A stretch of 55,169 bases of DNA from Plakobranchus ocellatus (taxonomy: Eukaryota; Mollusca; Gastropoda; Plakobranchidae), in NCBI GenBank assembly GCA_019648995.1, contig BLXT01000945.1:1237796-1292964 (forward strand), written 5' to 3'. Under the pieces are notes generated by a model. The model made no database searches and had not been told where the DNA came from. It was given only the letters and a program-made list of their open reading frames with translations. Positions 52,832-55,169 of the stretch are shown piece after piece. A program made the translations under genes and the position numbers. The first letter of the stretch is position 1, and the number at the start of each line of letters is the position of its first letter.

Positions 52832-53377
52832 GGTCTGTACATGAGCTTGCCATACTGTTGAGAACACTGCATACTACGAAAAATCTCTAAGGTGTGAAGA
52901 TGAGCTTGCCATACTGCTTAGAGCACTGCATACTGAGAAAAATCTCTAAGGTGTGAAGATGAGCTTGCCATACTGTTGAGAACACTGCATAGTGAGAAAA
53001 ATCTCTAAGGTGTTGAGAAAAGTCTCTAAGGTGTGAAGATGAGCTTGCCATACTGCTGAGCACACTGCATACTGAGAAAAATCTCTAAGGTGTGAAGATG
53101 AGCTTGCCATACTGCTGAGAACACTGCATACTGAGAAAATCTCCAAGGTGTGAAATGAGCTTGCCATACTGCTGAGAACACTGCATACTGAGAAAAATCT
53201 CTAGGGTGTGAAGATGAGCTTGCCATACTGCTGAGAACACTGCATACTGAGAAAAATTTCTAAGGTGTGAAGATGGGCTTGCCATACTGCTGAGAGCACT
53301 GCATACTAAGAAAAATCTCTAAGGTGTGAAATGAGCTTGCCATACTGCTGAGAAAACTGTATACTGAAAATCTCGAG
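52832..53377. repeat. 59-bp minisatellite, about nine copies
   Basis: Units begin GGTGTGAAGATGAGCTTGCC and end AAAATCTCTAA. Eight nearly full units (58-59 bases) plus a decayed ninth are present, with a 21-base truncated unit at 53009-53029. The three overlapping minus-strand frames seen here arise only because 59 is not a multiple of three. Confidence 0.95.
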
Positions 53378-53741
53378 CTTGAGCACCTTCCTAATTGTTT
53401 TTTGTTGGGGTCTATGAATAGATTTGGTTTCTCACTTTATCTCGAAATGTTCTATTGCCGTCTTACATCAAGCCAGCACCTTATAACCGCATCCCCTTCA
53501 ATCTGTAAAGTTAGACAATTAAAGAAAAAAGCAAAAGCTTTCTTAATGGGACATCAGACAAAAGAAAAATGAAAGACAAGTGTTAAAGATTTGTACAGTC
53601 ACATTTTCTACTTTTATTGCTTTCTTTTTAACAGAAATACAAATTCAGAGTATTTTGAACATTTTCTTAGAGACCTCTTCGAAGGTAGGTTTCAAAAACA
53701 ATTTTTTCTCCTTCATACTTCAATTTAAAAAAAGAGTGGTC
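53378..53741. other. Non-coding spacer
   Basis: AT-rich DNA between the minisatellite and the probable LTR; nothing recognised. Confidence 0.5.
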
Positions 53742-53994
53742 TGAGACAAAAGTAAAGCGTACTTACAATAAGTAAAACTTGGAAATCTTTGTTAAGTTGT
53801 AAGAGCTTTTTATTCAACCTTATTCACAAAAATCCCAAACCAGCGAGAGCGAGTCTTTCTACTTTCACTTTTTCTTTTTGGGTCAACATCACAACAAAAC
53901 AAACTAAATTACGAAACATGGAAAATAATAAAAGGAGAACTACAGTAAGGAGGATATGAAACATGATAAGGTCATTATGAGTGATATCGCTACA
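53742..53994 (-). repeat. Probable 3' LTR of the gypsy element
   Basis: It starts TGTAGCGATATC directly after the polypurine tract and contains an AATAAA on the same strand (53809-53814). A TG...CA pair would place the far end at TTTTGTCTCA (53742). The far boundary is a guess, since the 5' LTR is outside the window. Confidence 0.45.
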
Positions 53995-54051
53995 GGGCTC
54001 CCCCCAGAATGTTGCATATACTAACTTGCGTATTATAGTACATAAAATGAT

Positions 54052-55169
54052 TCAAAACGACCGAGCGCTAAGAATGGTTCTGTATCTAATTGGTCTCTTT
54101 ATGGATCTGCCCGATCTTGTATTCAACTGAGTGTCTGAGATTGTTTCACCCCCAGCATTGTCCTCTACCCGTGGAGCCTGGGCGTGAGGACGCACGGTCG
54201 TGGGAGGTAGCTCGGGGTCGGCAGAATAGGCTGGTTTGAGTCTATCTAATGACACTCGTGTGGGCTTATTATTTCGTAAAATGTCAAAATGTTTATCAGA
54301 GCGACATAAAACCTTGAAAGGGCCGTCATAGGGTCGGACCAATGGGCCGCGATGTGCATCATGGCGCACGTAAACCTGTTCCGCTGACATGAGATCACGT
54401 GGCAGGTATGTCTTCGCTGGACCATGATGAACCGGAGAAAGCGGCGATAACTTGCGAATGTTTTCTTGTAGATCACGAACAAAAATGCTGCCTGGTGAAA
54501 TTCTTCGGCCGAGGTTGACGGGAAAAAATCACCAGGTATCCTCAAATTCGTTCCATATGTTAGGAGAGCGGGTGCGGCATCAAGGTCTTCTTTCCACGTT
54601 GAACGGATACCCAGGAGAACAATAGGCAGTTCGTCCATCCAGCCAGGTCCAATGAGCCGGGCTTTGAGTGCAGCTTTAAGGCTGCGGTGAAAACGCTCGA
54701 CCATGCCATTGCTCTGCGGATGGTATGCCGTGGTATGCTTGGGACGACAGCCAAGGACGTTGTGCAGTTCACGCCATAAACCACTTGTGAATTGTGGACC
54801 TTGATCCGATGTGATTGAATCTGGTACACCAAACCGTGCTATCCAGTTCCGAAGTAAAGCCCTGGCACATGTTGGTGCCTCAGCGTTGTGGATTGGCACT
54901 GCTTCGGGCCATCTGGTGAACCTGTCGATGATGGTGAACAGATATGTGCATCCTTCTGATCGGGGAAAAGGTCCCACAAGGTCTACATGAATATCCCCGA
55001 ATCGACGATCTGGGGGGTCGAATGAGTTGAGGGCAGTCTTGGTGTGTCTGCCAATTTTGCTTGCCTGACAGCCATGACATGCACATACCATATTTTTAAC
55101 TTCACGTTTAAGTCCAGGCCAGACATAGCGGGCTGAGATAGCCCGTGTGGTGGGTTTGTGGCCAGGATG
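54052..55169 (-). pseudogene. pol: Gypsy pol: integrase and C-terminal domain, one frameshift
   Basis: The frame is open from the window edge. It begins in the zinc-binding region (HPGHKPTTR, then RYVWPGL and CACHGCQ) and enters the DDE core: Asp in HVDLVGPF, Asp in SDQGPQF, Glu in NGMVERFHRS, spaced D-58-D-35-E. Near 54489-54494, after FHQA, the reading frame must change by one base to continue through IFVRDLQENIRKL. That leads into the C-terminal segment VYVRHDAHRGPLVRPYDGPF and LDRLKPAY, ending at TGA 54052-54054. The integrase inserts reverse-transcribed element DNA into the host genome. The shift may be real decay or a base-calling error. Confidence 0.85.

Larger units (their letters stand above)
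53742..55169 (-). mobile_element. Ty3/gypsy LTR retrotransposon, 3' part, runs off the window
   Basis: In minus-strand order: integrase, integrase C-terminal domain, stop, polypurine tract CTGGGGGGAGCCC (53995-54007), then a probable 3' LTR. The gag, protease, reverse transcriptase and 5' LTR would lie beyond the right edge. No envelope-like frame follows the integrase. The element is not obviously intact, because the pol frame is shifted once. Confidence 0.85.

Noticed and set aside
52946..53285. Three overlapping minus-strand frames with repeated QYAVCSAVWQAH-like text
   Set aside because: They are translations of a 59-base tandem repeat in successive frames, not proteins.

Overview
The window is a stretch of AT-rich animal nuclear DNA. 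Both protein genes are split by GT-AG introns, intergenic DNA is long, and transposon remains are frequent. The kinesin exons read as animal kinesin-II KIF3A. The general texture suggests a mollusc, perhaps a gastropod: very AT-rich introns, many short palindromes of the CTAGATCTAG and TAGGCCTA type, and many small inverted-repeat elements. That taxonomic placement is inference. There are two assembly gaps, at 19245-19330 and 38726-38748. Both fall in introns and cost no coding sequence.

Layout: 1-3279 is non-coding and holds a tandem duplication, a 47-bp hairpin repeat pair and two small MITE-like elements. 3292-21661 (+) is a complete KIF3A coding region in 16 exons (693 residues), followed by a 2.4-kb 3' UTR ending near a poly(A) signal at 24026. 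24046-33758 is the space between two convergent genes. It carries a 1.1-kb hAT-like element with a trinucleotide microsatellite, an inverted-repeat element at 32037-33145, and two well-formed exons on the minus strand that may be an alternative 3' end of the next gene. 33759-43403 (-) is a complete FAM114A (NOXP20-like) coding region in 14 exons (707 residues), with at least one further 5' UTR exon upstream. 43423-53741 is repeat-rich: a CAGAGG-type MITE, microsatellites, a large foldback element, a decayed LINE fragment and a 59-bp minisatellite. 53742-55169 (-) is the 3' end of a Ty3/gypsy LTR retrotransposon: integrase, integrase C-terminal domain, polypurine tract and probable LTR. It is broken by one frameshift and leaves the window at its right edge.

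KIF3A is a motor subunit of heterotrimeric kinesin-II, which drives anterograde transport in cilia and axons. FAM114A proteins are cytoplasmic proteins linked to Rab2 and Golgi membranes. Nothing here suggests the two work together; they are simply tail-to-tail neighbours. I found no tRNA, rRNA, CRISPR array or bacterial-type operon. The most interesting leads are the candidate alternative terminal exons downstream of FAM114A, the hAT-like element whose terminal repeats are built from short subrepeats, the 375-bp foldback element, and a Glu-to-Met change in the normally invariant kinesin-II switch I segment.
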